DNA from: Planctomycetota bacterium
GTDB lineage: Bacteria; Planctomycetota; UBA1135; UBA2386
Assembly: GCA_021776805.1 (NCBI GenBank)
Contig: JAJFFD010000207.1
Coordinates: 1 to 36,374, forward strand
Length of the DNA: 36,374 nt
Direction: 5' to 3'
Below are positions 14,938 through 24,458 of the stretch, one piece after another (the stretch's first letter is position 1; the number at the start of each line of letters is the position of its first letter). Both the position numbers and the translations under genes were made by a program. The notes under the pieces were generated by a model. The model did no database searches. It worked only from the letters and a program-made list of their open reading frames with translations, and was not told the origin of the DNA.

Positions 14938-15942
14938 TCAGCGCCAGCGCAGGCCGATCCAGAAGCTGATATCCGGCGCAACATTGGTCGAAAGGTCTTC
15001 GCCCAGACCCAGATCGAGAACCAATCCATTCGCAAATCGTTTGCGGACTCCAGCCCATAACAACCACTGGCTGTCGTTGGCTTCGTTCACCCGCATGCGC
15101 CGCAGGGTTGACGCCTCCCATTCAGTCTGAGCCAGCAGGGCCCAACCCCTCTCGAGTGCCCACTCAACTCCCCCACCCACCGACGGAACATCGTGGAAGC
15201 TCAGCCCTGCGCGCCGGACTCGGGATGGTGTTCCCGCGAAGGTGTATTGGGCATGACCCGTGAAGGCAGCCGAGCCGTAGCGGTACTCAGCGAGAGCGCC
15301 CAGGGACCAGTCGGTCTTTCCATTGCCAAAACCGGCCTTTTCGTTGCCGCTAGGTAATTCCACTGCTCCGCGCAGAGCGAAACCAAATGGCGACTCTTCG
15401 CTTGGCTCTTGCAATGCATATTGCAGGGTCAACGGAACATCGCCGATGCCAAAGCGATCCTCCTCGACCTGGAACGCCGTACGACCACCGCGAGATGCCA
15501 CCACATTGAACTGATCCTCCGGAAACTCGTCGCGCTGATGTTGCGGAAATCCGAACCAGTCGTGCCAATCGATGATGAAGGAGTCCACAAAGCCACTGCT
15601 GTAGTAGAGAAAGGGCAGCTCAATTCCCAAGTCGAGCCCTTCGAGGAGCCCGGTGCGCAGGGCGAGGGTCGTAACCCATGATTCCCCATCTAGATCGAGA
15701 ACGTCTCCCTGCCGACTGCCTTGTAGCCACAGACTGGTGTAGGCGTTGTCCCAGCGCAACTCAGCCTCGCCAACAGGGACCGACCGGGTGCTCTGCGGAG
15801 TCATGTGCAACACAGTCAACTGCGCCGGGTGCTGGTTACGCACGCTCATGGGGCCCGAGAACTCGGGGGCTGCTGCACAGGCCGCGAGAGCCGTGCTCAT
15901 GGCAATCAGCCCAATCGCGGGAAGAGGATGCACCCTGGTCAC
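14938..15942 (-). CDS. DUF3187-family outer-membrane beta-barrel protein
   Basis: This 334-residue envelope protein starts at GTG, overlapping the stop of the glycosyltransferase gene by 4 nt (GTGA). Its signal peptide ends in LAAC (Cys22), so it may be lipidated. The mature N-terminus GPMSVRNQHPAQLTVLHMTP is the hallmark of the DUF3187 family as I remember it. The rest alternates strands of barrel type with aromatic belts, such as LRTGLLEGLDLGIELPFLYY and VRKRFANGLVLDLGLGED, and it ends in aromatic-rich FWIGLRWR, typical of outer-membrane barrels. The function is unknown; its place at the end of the lpxA operon suggests an outer-membrane role. Confidence 0.85.
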   Translation of the reverse strand: MTRVHPLPAIGLIAMSTALAACAAAPEFSGPMSVRNQHPAQLTVLHMTPQSTRSVPVGEAELRWDNAYTSLWLQGSRQGDVLDLDGESWVTTLALRTGLLEGLDLGIELPFLYYSSGFVDSFIIDWHDWFGFPQHQRDEFPEDQFNVVASRGGRTAFQVEEDRFGIGDVPLTLQYALQEPSEESPFGFALRGAVELPSGNEKAGFGNGKTDWSLGALAEYRYGSAAFTGHAQYTFAGTPSRVRRAGLSFHDVPSVGGGVEWALERGWALLAQTEWEASTLRRMRVNEANDSQWLLWAGVRKRFANGLVLDLGLGEDLSTNVAPDISFWIGLRWR

Positions 15943-16988
15943 CTGCGGCTGCCTGCGAGCTGCAATGCCTCCGCGGCCATCTCCGGGTTCGAGAAACCCA
16001 TGCCAGGATCGCTCAACTCCGGCAGCGGCCCACCCTCGAGTAGAACCCTGAGCATGCTCTCCGCCATCCTATCATTGGGATAGCAGGCGTGCGCATACAG
16101 CCGACCTTCCTGGGCGATCTGACTTCGCAGGTCATCTCGCTGCAAGTAGAAGCGCAAGAGCTCGAGACACTCATCTTTGTTGTGATACCACACCAGGTGC
16201 CGGTGATTGGCGAAGACCTGCTCCAATCCCTGCACGTAACGCGTCAGCAGAAAGGCCCCGCAGCCAAGCGCAAACCAGGTGCGGTTCGAGAAGTACAACT
16301 CCATGTCAGCAGTCTTGTCGATACCCAAGAACACTTTCGCAGTGCTGCACAGCTTGGCGAACTCGGGAACGCCAACTGGCTTTCGAGCAGTCTTGACTGC
16401 AGTTTTTTCCCAGCCACTGCCATAGACCTTGAGATCGAACTCACGGTCGATCGCCTCCATGTACTCGACACGCTCACCTAGATAAACATTGCCGATGAAT
16501 GCAACATCGCTGGCAAACGATGGATCGAGGACACCAGGCCTGTGAGCGACAGGATCGACTCCACTGGGCACGTACACCGCCCGCTTTGCACCAGCCCTTC
16601 GATACTCTTCAAGCTGACCCTTCTGAGTATGAAAGAAGACATCGACCAACTTGATCTTCTCGGTGACTGGCGCGCTGATCGGAAAGTAGTCGTCAAGCAG
16701 GAGAGCTGTCGGATAGCGACCGACCAGATGCTCGAGAGTTTCCTGCAAGATGTCCGAGGAAAAGACAAAGATAGCGTCGGGCTTGAATCGATCCACTTGT
16801 CCGCGGGCAACGCGATCCGCCACGCTCCTGCCGAGCCATCGTCGCCACTTTCGCATGTTGATATGCAAGACCTCACAACCCAGGCGTCGCATCGCCGAAA
16901 TGATGTACTGGGTGTAACGCGTCCTCTTCTTCCGCTTACTAAAGAAGACGATGCGATAGTTGCATGCTGTAGGGCAGTAGGGCTTCAC
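15939..16988 (-). CDS. Glycosyltransferase, CgeB-like (GT-B fold)
   Basis: This cytoplasmic enzyme has about 349 residues and probably adds a sugar to an envelope glycan. The N-terminal half is a Rossmann-like acceptor domain (YRIVFFSKRKKRTRY; FKPDAIFVFSSDI; TALLLDDYFPISAP). The C-terminal half has FIGNVYLGERVEY, the strand LKVYGSGWE, and the donor-site stretch MELYFSNRTWFALGCGAFLL followed by VQGLEQVF, as in DUF3880/CgeB-type transferases. The open frame extends to an ATG at 17141, but that would overlap the methyltransferase by 143 nt. I prefer GTG at 16988, 10 nt after the methyltransferase stop. Donor and acceptor are unknown. Confidence 0.88.
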   Translation of the reverse strand: MKPYCPTACNYRIVFFSKRKKRTRYTQYIISAMRRLGCEVLHINMRKWRRWLGRSVADRVARGQVDRFKPDAIFVFSSDILQETLEHLVGRYPTALLLDDYFPISAPVTEKIKLVDVFFHTQKGQLEEYRRAGAKRAVYVPSGVDPVAHRPGVLDPSFASDVAFIGNVYLGERVEYMEAIDREFDLKVYGSGWEKTAVKTARKPVGVPEFAKLCSTAKVFLGIDKTADMELYFSNRTWFALGCGAFLLTRYVQGLEQVFANHRHLVWYHNKDECLELLRFYLQRDDLRSQIAQEGRLYAHACYPNDRMAESMLRVLLEGGPLPELSDPGMGFSNPEMAAEALQLAGSRR

Positions 16989-16998
16989 GACGATAGGC

Positions 16999-17721
16999 TC
17001 ATCCGCGCAGACTGTCTGTCTCCAGCGGCTTTCTGGCTTCCATATAGAGAGTCTCTCCACGCCGCGCCTCGAGGTCCAGGGTAGATAGTTCATCGACCGC
17101 ACTCTCCCTGAAGGCCCGACGCTCGATGTCGGCGTAGCCAACCTCCTCCAGCAGACGGCGCATGGTCTCCTCGTCGTACATGTAGAGGTGCTGATGCTTC
17201 CAACGAAATGCCGAGTTGACTACGTCCATACGGGTCCCGGAGAAGCGTCGATGTTCAAGAGCTAGCTGCGTCGCCACGTCCTCCGGCAAGGCGCCCATGT
17301 AGTACCGAATGAACATTTCCGCGTCCGGAACGGTGATGCGAATCACCCCCCCTGGGCGAAGAGTTCGTAGACACTCCTGGAGTAGAAAGGGCGCATCATC
17401 CTCACGGTAGAAGTGCTCCATGGCATGCTCCGTGTAGACGAGATCAACACTCCCCTCCGAAAACGGCAGTCCCTCACGTAGATCAAGCGTGAGATCACCC
17501 TTGGGGTTCATGTCGAGGTTTATCCAACCAGGAAAGCGCCTGCTCCCACAACCGACATGCAAACGCTTCTCCACTTGCTTGAGGAGGCAGCGATACTTGA
17601 TGAGGCGATTGGGCAAGAGCAGGTTGAGCCAGACCCTCACGAAGAGCTTCAGCTCCATCAGTACTGGCTTGTAGAGCCTGCGCATGCCACGCGGCAGAAA
17701 GTAGCGGGAGAGCCTCGCCAT
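16999..17721 (-). CDS. Class I SAM-dependent methyltransferase
   Basis: This 240-residue protein has a basic, hydrophobic N-terminus (residues 1-50) that could lie on the membrane. SAM motif I is LHVGCGSRRFPGWINLDMNP (54-73), with the acidic residue Asp70 for the ribose. Motif IV-like is DLVYTEHAMEHF (93-104), and the later strand LRPGGVIRITVPD (121-133) completes the Rossmann fold. This type, with VGCGxxxxPGWxNxD, is common in lipopolysaccharide and exopolysaccharide clusters. It sits 42 nt after lpxA and 10 nt before the glycosyltransferase, so the three are likely co-transcribed. The substrate is probably a glycan or lipid-linked sugar, inferred from context. Confidence 0.92.
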   Translation of the reverse strand: MARLSRYFLPRGMRRLYKPVLMELKLFVRVWLNLLLPNRLIKYRCLLKQVEKRLHVGCGSRRFPGWINLDMNPKGDLTLDLREGLPFSEGSVDLVYTEHAMEHFYREDDAPFLLQECLRTLRPGGVIRITVPDAEMFIRYYMGALPEDVATQLALEHRRFSGTRMDVVNSAFRWKHQHLYMYDEETMRRLLEEVGYADIERRAFRESAVDELSTLDLEARRGETLYMEARKPLETDSLRG

Positions 17722-17763
17722 ACCCTAATCCTAGATACTCCCGCCCGACAAGACGAGCAGTAC

Positions 17764-18603
17764 TCAGGTCGCGATGCGCTTGTCCGCCTGTTCTTCGACT
17801 TCCTCAACCACCCGGCGCACATCAGGCTTGGCCGGGCAGAGACCCCGTTTTGACTCGTTCATGAACTCGATGAACTCACGGACGATGGGCCGAGTCTTTC
17901 TCTCCTCGATAGCACGCATGGCTGCTGCCACACCCAGCTTGCGCCGGTAGAGCACCTTGTAGACCCAGCGCACGTCTTCTATGTCTTCACGGCTGATCCC
18001 GGCCCGTCGCATGCCGACCTCGTTGATCGAGCCGGCAACATTCATCCCGGTCAAGGTGAAGAACGGCGGCAAGTCTCGAGAAATTGCCATGCCTCCAGAA
18101 AGCATGGTCAGTCGCCCGATACGGCAGAATTGGTGGATCGCGGCGTTGCCACCAACGAATGCTCGATTACCGAGGATGACGTGTCCGCCGAGGAGTGCGC
18201 CATTGGCCAAGATACAACGGTAGCCGAGCTTGGTGTCATGGCCGACGTGGGCATTGGCCATGAGATAACACTCATCCCCAATTATCGTCGGGCCGGCGTC
18301 GGTCATAGCACGGTGAATACTCACGCTCTCGCGCACTGTGACGCGATCACCGACGACGACCCCACGCCCTTCTTGGCGAGGATCAAAGTCCACAGACTGG
18401 GGGGCGAAGCCAATGCTACTGAAGGGATAGATGAGGCAGCCTTCACCGATCTCCAAGGGCCCCTGAAGGTAGGCGCTGCCGATGATGCGGCTGCCGGCTC
18501 CGATGGTGATCTTGCCACTCAGAACCGAGTTGGGTCCAACCGAGACATCATCGGCAAGATCGACACCGTCTTCGACCAGAGCCGTCGCATGGATATGAGG
18601 CAT
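17764..18603 (-). CDS. lpxA: Acyl-ACP--UDP-N-acetylglucosamine O-acyltransferase
   Basis: This 279-residue cytoplasmic enzyme does the first step of lipid A synthesis, moving an acyl chain from ACP to the 3-OH of UDP-GlcNAc. The N-terminal two-thirds are hexapeptide repeats forming a left-handed beta-helix. Conserved LpxA motifs are RESVSIHRAM (91-100), LMANAHVGHD (114-123), with His122 matching catalytic His125 of E. coli, and VGGNAAIHQFCRIG. A helical C-terminal domain follows, ending in a charged tail. The length is normal (262-280). Unlike the usual lpxD-fabZ-lpxA-lpxB order, here lpxA leads a methyltransferase, a glycosyltransferase and a DUF3187 barrel. It shows that the organism probably makes lipid A. 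Confidence 0.95.
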   Translation of the reverse strand: MPHIHATALVEDGVDLADDVSVGPNSVLSGKITIGAGSRIIGSAYLQGPLEIGEGCLIYPFSSIGFAPQSVDFDPRQEGRGVVVGDRVTVRESVSIHRAMTDAGPTIIGDECYLMANAHVGHDTKLGYRCILANGALLGGHVILGNRAFVGGNAAIHQFCRIGRLTMLSGGMAISRDLPPFFTLTGMNVAGSINEVGMRRAGISREDIEDVRWVYKVLYRRKLGVAAAMRAIEERKTRPIVREFIEFMNESKRGLCPAKPDVRRVVEEVEEQADKRIAT

Positions 18604-18757
18604 TGGGTGCTAACTCCGACTGCACGAAGTCCCATGAGGATTCTCACTGACCGCCATCAAGGGACTCCTGTAGACCGAACATCCTAGTGTCTGGGCAGCG
18701 ATTCGGCTCGATTCATCTGTTTTTGAGTGGAGCCAGACTGCAGGCCAGCGTGGGATC

Positions 18758-21193
18758 TCATCGCGATTCGAATCCGCACAGAATTCCAGGAAGCAGCATT
18801 TCGCCCATGCCAATGGGAGCCCCAGCTGGGGCCAAAACAGGCTCCGGCAGCTCGAACTTGCTCGGGTCCGCTTGAAAGTGAGCGATCTGCTGCGCGCCAA
18901 AGTAGTAGTGGGCACGAACTTCATCCTGCAGACCTTGGCGATCCACTTGCGATCGCAACCAGGTCTTCAAGTCCTCGAGATGCAGGGCAGCGATGGCTCG
19001 TACCTGCGTGTTGGCAGCAGAGTTGGCTGCTAGCCCCATGAGGCGATTCAAGACCACCGCGTCGATACTCCGGCCAATCTCCGCAAGATAGGGTCGACTC
19101 ATCAATGGGCGTCGCCAGGTTTGATCCAAGAGTGCATCGAAGACCTGTCCGAGCGATGGAACGCGCGAATCAAGCGCGTGTTGCTGGATCAGACGAGCAC
19201 AGCGATTTGGATTCATGAGAAAGCCCAGACTGTGATTGGCAGCGGTTTCTGCCGCGGCGAGGGGATCAAAGCCCGGGCGCGTGTAACGCGGGAAGACTTC
19301 GCCAGCACCCCGCCCTTCACGCGGCGGTATCAAGACTCGTACTTGCTCGGGAATCTCGAGAAACTCTGGCGTCAGGGTAGCGAGCAGCATGTCCAGGGCC
19401 TTGCGCTGCACCTCTGCTGGAACGACCTGGGTGATCATCTGTCCGTCGCCTCGCAGGGCATAGCGATAGTCCAGTCCGCCGAGAGATTTGCTCACCGCTT
19501 CTACTTGGTAGCGATGATAGAGATACACCGGCACCAGGACTTCCTCCAAGTAGGCCATGGGCGTACCGAGTGGAATGTTCTTCTCTGACATGTTGGCCAG
19601 AGCTATCGACCGCACCCGCGCCACGTTCTCGAATTCCGCCAAGGCATCCGCGCCGTTGTCCCATTGGTGAGTGCTGGGACTGGCACTCGCCTCCCCCACC
19701 GTCTGGTTGTAGTACATCCCGCGTGCGTGCGCCTCGTCCAAGATGGCATTCAGGGCGGCATCCTCATCAACGCTCGGCTCGAAGTGAGAGTATGCATAGG
19801 CAACGCTGACCTTGTCCCACTCTCCGATGCCCACGTCATAGGTGTCAGAGAAGTCGAGCTTGCCGTCCTCCGTTGCCTTGATCGTTGGATGCGGGTAATC
19901 CATCACCGACTCTCGCCCCATGGTGCTGGCCGCAAAATTGTGTGAGAAACCGAGGGTGTGACCGACTTCGTGAGCGGAGAGCTGCCGGGTGCGCGCCAGA
20001 ATCATCTCTTCGATGAGCATGGTGTCGGGCTCTTCACCTGCATAGGCCGCCATCAGCCCTGTGCCGATCATGAAGTCCTGGCGGACTCGCTGTGAGCCAA
20101 GGAAGACTCGACCAGCGATGATCTCCCCGGTGCGTGGATCGCGCACTGAACTACCAGATGACCAGCCACGGGTCGGGCGATGGATCCAGAGGATCACGTT
20201 GTAGCGCAGGTCCATGGGATCCGCATCAGGCGGCAAGACCCGGACTTCGAATGCGTTCTTGTAGCCAATGGCTTCGAAGGCCTGATTCCACCAGGAAGCA
20301 CCCTCCACCAGGGCCGAACGCACGGGTTCAGGCGCTCCCGAATCCACATAGTAAACGATCGGCTCGACCGCCTCACTAACCGCCGCTGCAGGATCCTTCT
20401 TATGCAACCTGTGCCGCGAGATAAATCGCTTACTCAACCTCTGATTGAGTGGCACTGCATAGTCCATGAAACCTACGCCGCCGATGCCCGCTCTCTGGTC
20501 ATGTTTCCGCGGGGTGTAGCCCTCGTCTGGTAAGGCGATGAGCGAATGATGGCGCCGAATCGTGCGCGCTCCGCCACCACCTCCTCCACGTCGACCACGG
20601 CCGCCGCGACCTGCCGCGGGCTGCGCCGAAGCCGTGGTAGTGATGGTGACCTCGATCTCCGTGTTCTTCGGAAAGTTCTTCGTCCGCTCCCAATAAAACG
20701 CTGACCGACTGCGATCGCCGTTTTCCATGAAGAAGTCCGTGACGTCGATGAGTACTTTCCCACCTTCTTCTGCGAAGGGGCCAAATCCCTCTACGATCGG
20801 CGGATAGTAGGCCTCGGTCACTGCCCGAACCTCCAGAGGATCTTCACTCTCGGCTCGGAACGAGTAGTTGGATTGGATCAGGAAGATCTTCTTCCCCTCT
20901 CGGGTGAAGCGCAGGACTTGCGTGCGCCCGAGGGAACCACGGTTGCTCCCGGACACATTCGCAGGCGTGGAGGTCACGTACATGAACTCCTTGCCCCATT
21001 GATCCGCCGCGATTTCGAGCAGTAGCTTTTCGCCTTCTGCGTCCCAGTAGAGATCAAAGAAGCCCGGGAAGCGCTTCGCATTCTCCGTCACTTCCGCATA
21101 GCTGCCGGCGGCCGCACGACGCGGATTGCGTTGGGCAGTGAGGTCGATACAGAAGAGGGCGAGAACGAGGACAAGAGAGAGAGGGTTGCGCAT
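18758..21193 (-). CDS. Exported zinc metalloprotease (DUF5117/DUF4953 type)
   Basis: This protein of about 811 residues has a signal peptide MRNPLSLVLVLALFCIDLTAQ. I chose ATG 21193 because GGAAGGA precedes it; an upstream ATG at 21235 would put 14 extra residues before the signal. Residues about 30-270 match the DUF5117-type N-terminal domain. The catalytic part has HEVGHTLGFSH (408-418), where His408, His412 and His418 bind zinc and Glu409 is the base, and a Met in ESVMDYPHP near 431, like the Met-turn of metzincins. A Gly/Arg-rich stretch lies at about 195-209. The C-terminal half is the DUF4953-type helical region. It probably degrades proteins outside the cytoplasm. It is the last gene of a run of exported-protein genes, 95 nt after the ankyrin gene. 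Confidence 0.92.
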   Translation of the reverse strand: MRNPLSLVLVLALFCIDLTAQRNPRRAAAGSYAEVTENAKRFPGFFDLYWDAEGEKLLLEIAADQWGKEFMYVTSTPANVSGSNRGSLGRTQVLRFTREGKKIFLIQSNYSFRAESEDPLEVRAVTEAYYPPIVEGFGPFAEEGGKVLIDVTDFFMENGDRSRSAFYWERTKNFPKNTEIEVTITTTASAQPAAGRGGRGRRGGGGGGARTIRRHHSLIALPDEGYTPRKHDQRAGIGGVGFMDYAVPLNQRLSKRFISRHRLHKKDPAAAVSEAVEPIVYYVDSGAPEPVRSALVEGASWWNQAFEAIGYKNAFEVRVLPPDADPMDLRYNVILWIHRPTRGWSSGSSVRDPRTGEIIAGRVFLGSQRVRQDFMIGTGLMAAYAGEEPDTMLIEEMILARTRQLSAHEVGHTLGFSHNFAASTMGRESVMDYPHPTIKATEDGKLDFSDTYDVGIGEWDKVSVAYAYSHFEPSVDEDAALNAILDEAHARGMYYNQTVGEASASPSTHQWDNGADALAEFENVARVRSIALANMSEKNIPLGTPMAYLEEVLVPVYLYHRYQVEAVSKSLGGLDYRYALRGDGQMITQVVPAEVQRKALDMLLATLTPEFLEIPEQVRVLIPPREGRGAGEVFPRYTRPGFDPLAAAETAANHSLGFLMNPNRCARLIQQHALDSRVPSLGQVFDALLDQTWRRPLMSRPYLAEIGRSIDAVVLNRLMGLAANSAANTQVRAIAALHLEDLKTWLRSQVDRQGLQDEVRAHYYFGAQQIAHFQADPSKFELPEPVLAPAGAPIGMGEMLLPGILCGFESR

Positions 21194-21288
21194 GGTCGTT
21201 CCTTCCGCGAGCGGGCGAGATATCGCGCTGAGCATAGCGAAGATTCCACGTCGATGGGTGACTCCTTGCCAGGCGAAAGGCGAAGTCC

Positions 21289-23055
21289 CTAGGACCCCTT
21301 CTCTCGCAGCGCTGAACCTCTCGCCACCAGCAGCTCGACGATCTCTGGGAAGACCTGCAGCCGCTGCACCGGTCCATTGGCCATGTCCGCTGCGCTCTGT
21401 CCTCGACGGCTGATAGCCTTCACGTCAGCGCCCTTCTGCAGCAAGTAGAGAATGAGCTCCCGGTCGCCGCGCGCAGCAGCATGATGCAGAGCTGTGTAAC
21501 CCTTGGCATCGCGGGCGTTGACATCGGCATCGAGCTCCTCGATCAGGTAGCGTACTGCTGGCAGCCAGGCGTCGGGCACATGACGATGAGAATTGCCTGC
21601 ATATCCCTCGCCGTAACCCACACCCGATGCGGCGTGAATCGGATAGATGCCCGGCCCCCCGGGGACCGGAGCAGGCAAGCCCGAAGGATCCAATTCTCCA
21701 TCCTTGCCAGTGCGCGAGCGCCGGCCGGGGACGTAGACCGTCGGCAACCGGGGATCTGCCCCATTGGCGAGCAGAAGACGCATGGCCGCCAGGTCCGTGG
21801 CATAGGCAGCACGCCAGAAGGGAGTGGCGCCGCGCGTATCAACGCCCAGCAAATCGAAGGTATACGACATGTACCAGAGGTGCTTCTCGAGGCGCACGTT
21901 CACTTCGGCTCCGGCAGTGAGCAGCGCCGCCATGACCTGAAGGTAGCCCGCTTCCTGTTGCTCATAGGCACGCTGCTGGGGGTACCTGGCCTTAGGAGCC
22001 CACTGAGTATTGAGCACTGCGTAGAGCGGCGTGGTTCCAGCTTGGCTGGACAGCTTCGGGTCCGCTCCCGAGTCCAGCAGGACGAGAACAAGATCGAAAT
22101 GCCCATTGATGGCGGCCAGGAGCATTGCCGTACTGGCATCGCCAGCGCTCGGCTGATCGATGTTCGCCCCTGCCTCGAGAAGGATGCGGACCGACTCCAC
22201 ATGCCCCTCACGGGATGCATGATGCAGGGCGCTGAGACCGCCCTGGGCACCGACCAACTGGGCGAAGGTAGCGGGACGAACTTCTTCGAAATTCAGATTC
22301 TCCTCTTCCTTCGCTGGCTTGGCAGGGGGTTCAGTGCGCGCCGCCCGCAGAGCCGTCTGCACCTCTGCTGGTGAAGGACCTTGCCCCGACTTGGCAGGCC
22401 GATCGCCGCGCAGGCGTTTCAGCACTTCGCCCCGTCTAGTCCGGGCAGCACGATCTGCGGCCTGTCGCTTCGGAATATCCAGCACCCTGGACCTGGCATC
22501 GATCTCAGCTCCCTCTGCCAGGAGAATGCGCAAGGCATCCGTGTTGTTATTGGCCGCAGCAAACATGAGCGCGGTCTGTCCCCAGACTTCTTCCCTGGCA
22601 TCGACCAAGGCAGCGTGCTCGAGAAGCGCCCTGATCGCCAAGGCATCCCCAGCAGCTGCTGCCAGATGCAGAGCTGTCGCCGCACCGGCCGTGGAAACCA
22701 CCGTCGCATCGGCGCCCGCAGCCAATAGCAAAGTTACGGCCTCGCCTTGCCCGGCCCGGCAAGCCAAATGCAGTGGTCGATAAGCTCCGATGCGCGTGCC
22801 TCCATCGAGCCCGGCACCGGCAGCGATCAAGTAACGCAGCATCTCAAGGTCGCCACGCTCAGCTGCCCAATGCACGGCAGTCATGCCATCACCTTGAGGC
22901 CGATCCAGATCGCCTCCGGCCACGACTGCCGCCTGCAGCGCTGCGAGGCTCCCGGATTCTGCCGAATCCGCCACTGATGATTGCCCCCGCAGGAATGCGG
23001 AACCTAGGAGGAGCATCGCAAGGGCGAGCATTGGCTTGGCGACTCGAGCTGCCAT
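21289..23055 (-). CDS. Exported ankyrin-repeat protein
   Basis: This protein of about 588 residues has a signal peptide (MAARVAKPMLALAMLLLGS...RGQ). I chose ATG 23055, which follows the DUF1552 stop by 4 nt; an ATG at 23109 would overlap that gene and precede the signal. Ankyrin repeats come in two blocks: about four to five repeats early (e.g. GMTAVHWAAERGDLEMLRYL, ATALHLAAAAGDALAIRALL), a charged linker of about 70 residues rich in Arg, Lys, Glu and Pro, then five or so more (e.g. LSALHHASREGHVESVRILL, GYTALHHAAARGDRELILYL). Ankyrins bind proteins. An exported copy directly after DUF1592 and DUF1552 genes suggests a partner in the same extracytoplasmic system. Confidence 0.93.
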   Translation of the reverse strand: MAARVAKPMLALAMLLLGSAFLRGQSSVADSAESGSLAALQAAVVAGGDLDRPQGDGMTAVHWAAERGDLEMLRYLIAAGAGLDGGTRIGAYRPLHLACRAGQGEAVTLLLAAGADATVVSTAGAATALHLAAAAGDALAIRALLEHAALVDAREEVWGQTALMFAAANNNTDALRILLAEGAEIDARSRVLDIPKRQAADRAARTRRGEVLKRLRGDRPAKSGQGPSPAEVQTALRAARTEPPAKPAKEEENLNFEEVRPATFAQLVGAQGGLSALHHASREGHVESVRILLEAGANIDQPSAGDASTAMLLAAINGHFDLVLVLLDSGADPKLSSQAGTTPLYAVLNTQWAPKARYPQQRAYEQQEAGYLQVMAALLTAGAEVNVRLEKHLWYMSYTFDLLGVDTRGATPFWRAAYATDLAAMRLLLANGADPRLPTVYVPGRRSRTGKDGELDPSGLPAPVPGGPGIYPIHAASGVGYGEGYAGNSHRHVPDAWLPAVRYLIEELDADVNARDAKGYTALHHAAARGDRELILYLLQKGADVKAISRRGQSAADMANGPVQRLQVFPEIVELLVARGSALREKGS

Positions 23056-23059
23056 GCGA

Positions 23060-24442
23060 TTAGATCGGAAAGGCCGCGCTGCTGTCGCCAAATTGCTGCA
23101 TATCCTCATGACCGAGCTTCTGCAGAAGGCTCAGCATGGGGTTGGCCATGGGCGTTCCTGCTGCCGCGCGCAGATGTCGATTGCCGGGCAGCTTGCCGTT
23201 GAGTCCTCCGAGCGTGATCAAAGGACAGCGCTTGTGATTGTGCAAGTTGCTGTCGCCCATGGGCGAGCCGTAGATCACCAAGCTCCGATCCAGGAGACTT
23301 GCTTCCCCGTCACCAGCGGCCTGCAACTTCTCCAACAAGTACGGCAGCATGCTCACGTGGTACTTGTTGATCTTGTAGAAGTCGGTAACCCGCGCCTCCC
23401 GACCACCATGGTGGGATGCGGGATGAAAGGGTCGGTTGACGCCGCTCTCGGGAAACACTCGCGCCGAAGAGTCCCGACTCATCTTGAAAGAGAAGACTCG
23501 ACAGCTATCCGACTCGAAGGCCAGCACCATGATGTCGAACATCAGCTGCACATGCTCTTCGAAGGAGTCGGGCACGCCGGATGGTGCCACTGGCAACTCA
23601 CCAGGGGAGCTATTCGCGTTCCGAGCTTCAACCTGCTCGATGCGACGCTCCAACTCACGAACATGCTCCAGGTAGCGATCGAGTCGTGTCCGGTCAGCAG
23701 GACCGAGTTCAGTCTTGAGTTTGGTCACGCGCCCACTCACCCAATCGAGGATGCTACGACGGGTTCGACGACGCAGAGCGCGCTCTTCCTTGCTGGCACC
23801 GGCTCCAAAGAGCTGCTCGAAGGCCAGACGTGGATCTCTGATCACCGGCAGCGGATCATCCGCTGATGCCCAACTGAGGGTGTCCGTATAGACACAGGTG
23901 TAACCATAGGCACAACCCCCGGACTGATTGATGTTCTCGATGCAGAGTTGCATGGAGGGAATCGGAGTATCCTGACCAAATCGCTGGGCATGAATCTGAT
24001 CCAAGGATGTGCCCGTGCGCACATCAGATCCCTCGGTCTGCTTGGGGTGTGACTGGGTCAAGAAGGTCGCCGTCGAACGAAAGTGATCACCGCCGATCTC
24101 CTCCGGGCTCCAAGCCTCCGCAGGCCGTACATCCGTATCGCTGATAATGTTCAGGTACTGCCGGTAGGGTTGCAGGGGCAAGAGCGCGCTGGGCCCGAGA
24201 TCGAAATCCGCACCCTCCTCGGCAGGTGACCAGAGGTTTTGTGTTCTGCCCCAGGCATTGCTACCGGCAGCGCCATGCACCATTTCGATACAGATCAGGG
24301 GACTCCGCTCCGTAAGAGCACGAATCCTCTGCAGCGGTGACCGCGCGGGCAGCATCGCATCCAATAGCGGGAGGGAGATCGTTGTTCCCAAACCACGCAG
24401 AACAGTGCGTCGGGAGATGTGCTTGCCCTTGATGATATTCAT
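23060..24442 (-). CDS. DUF1552 protein with Tat signal
   Basis: This 460-residue protein starts with a twin-arginine signal (ISRRTVLRGLG, residues 9-19), so it is exported folded. The body fits DUF1552: MVHGAAGSNAWGR, then LNIISDTDVRPAEAWSPEEIGGDHFRS in two parts around residue 110, GTSLDQIHAQRFG, SFKMSRDSSARVFPESG, HHGGREARVTDFYKINKYHV in mid C-terminal half, and VIYGSPMGDSNLHNH near the end. DUF1552 is often compared with the DUF1501/sulfatase-like fold, and His and Asp residues in the last blocks could bind metal. The gene follows the DUF1592 gene by 16 nt. The two families are almost always neighbours, mainly in planctomycetes, verrucomicrobia and acidobacteria. The reaction is unknown. 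Confidence 0.94.
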   Translation of the reverse strand: MNIIKGKHISRRTVLRGLGTTISLPLLDAMLPARSPLQRIRALTERSPLICIEMVHGAAGSNAWGRTQNLWSPAEEGADFDLGPSALLPLQPYRQYLNIISDTDVRPAEAWSPEEIGGDHFRSTATFLTQSHPKQTEGSDVRTGTSLDQIHAQRFGQDTPIPSMQLCIENINQSGGCAYGYTCVYTDTLSWASADDPLPVIRDPRLAFEQLFGAGASKEERALRRRTRRSILDWVSGRVTKLKTELGPADRTRLDRYLEHVRELERRIEQVEARNANSSPGELPVAPSGVPDSFEEHVQLMFDIMVLAFESDSCRVFSFKMSRDSSARVFPESGVNRPFHPASHHGGREARVTDFYKINKYHVSMLPYLLEKLQAAGDGEASLLDRSLVIYGSPMGDSNLHNHKRCPLITLGGLNGKLPGNRHLRAAAGTPMANPMLSLLQKLGHEDMQQFGDSSAAFPI

Positions 24443-24458
24443 CTGCGAACTTTCAACC

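Noticed and set aside
16999..17141. Longer start of the glycosyltransferase at ATG 17141
   Set aside because: It would overlap the well-supported methyltransferase C-terminus by 143 nt and add residues with no transferase character; GTG 16988 fits the gene spacing.
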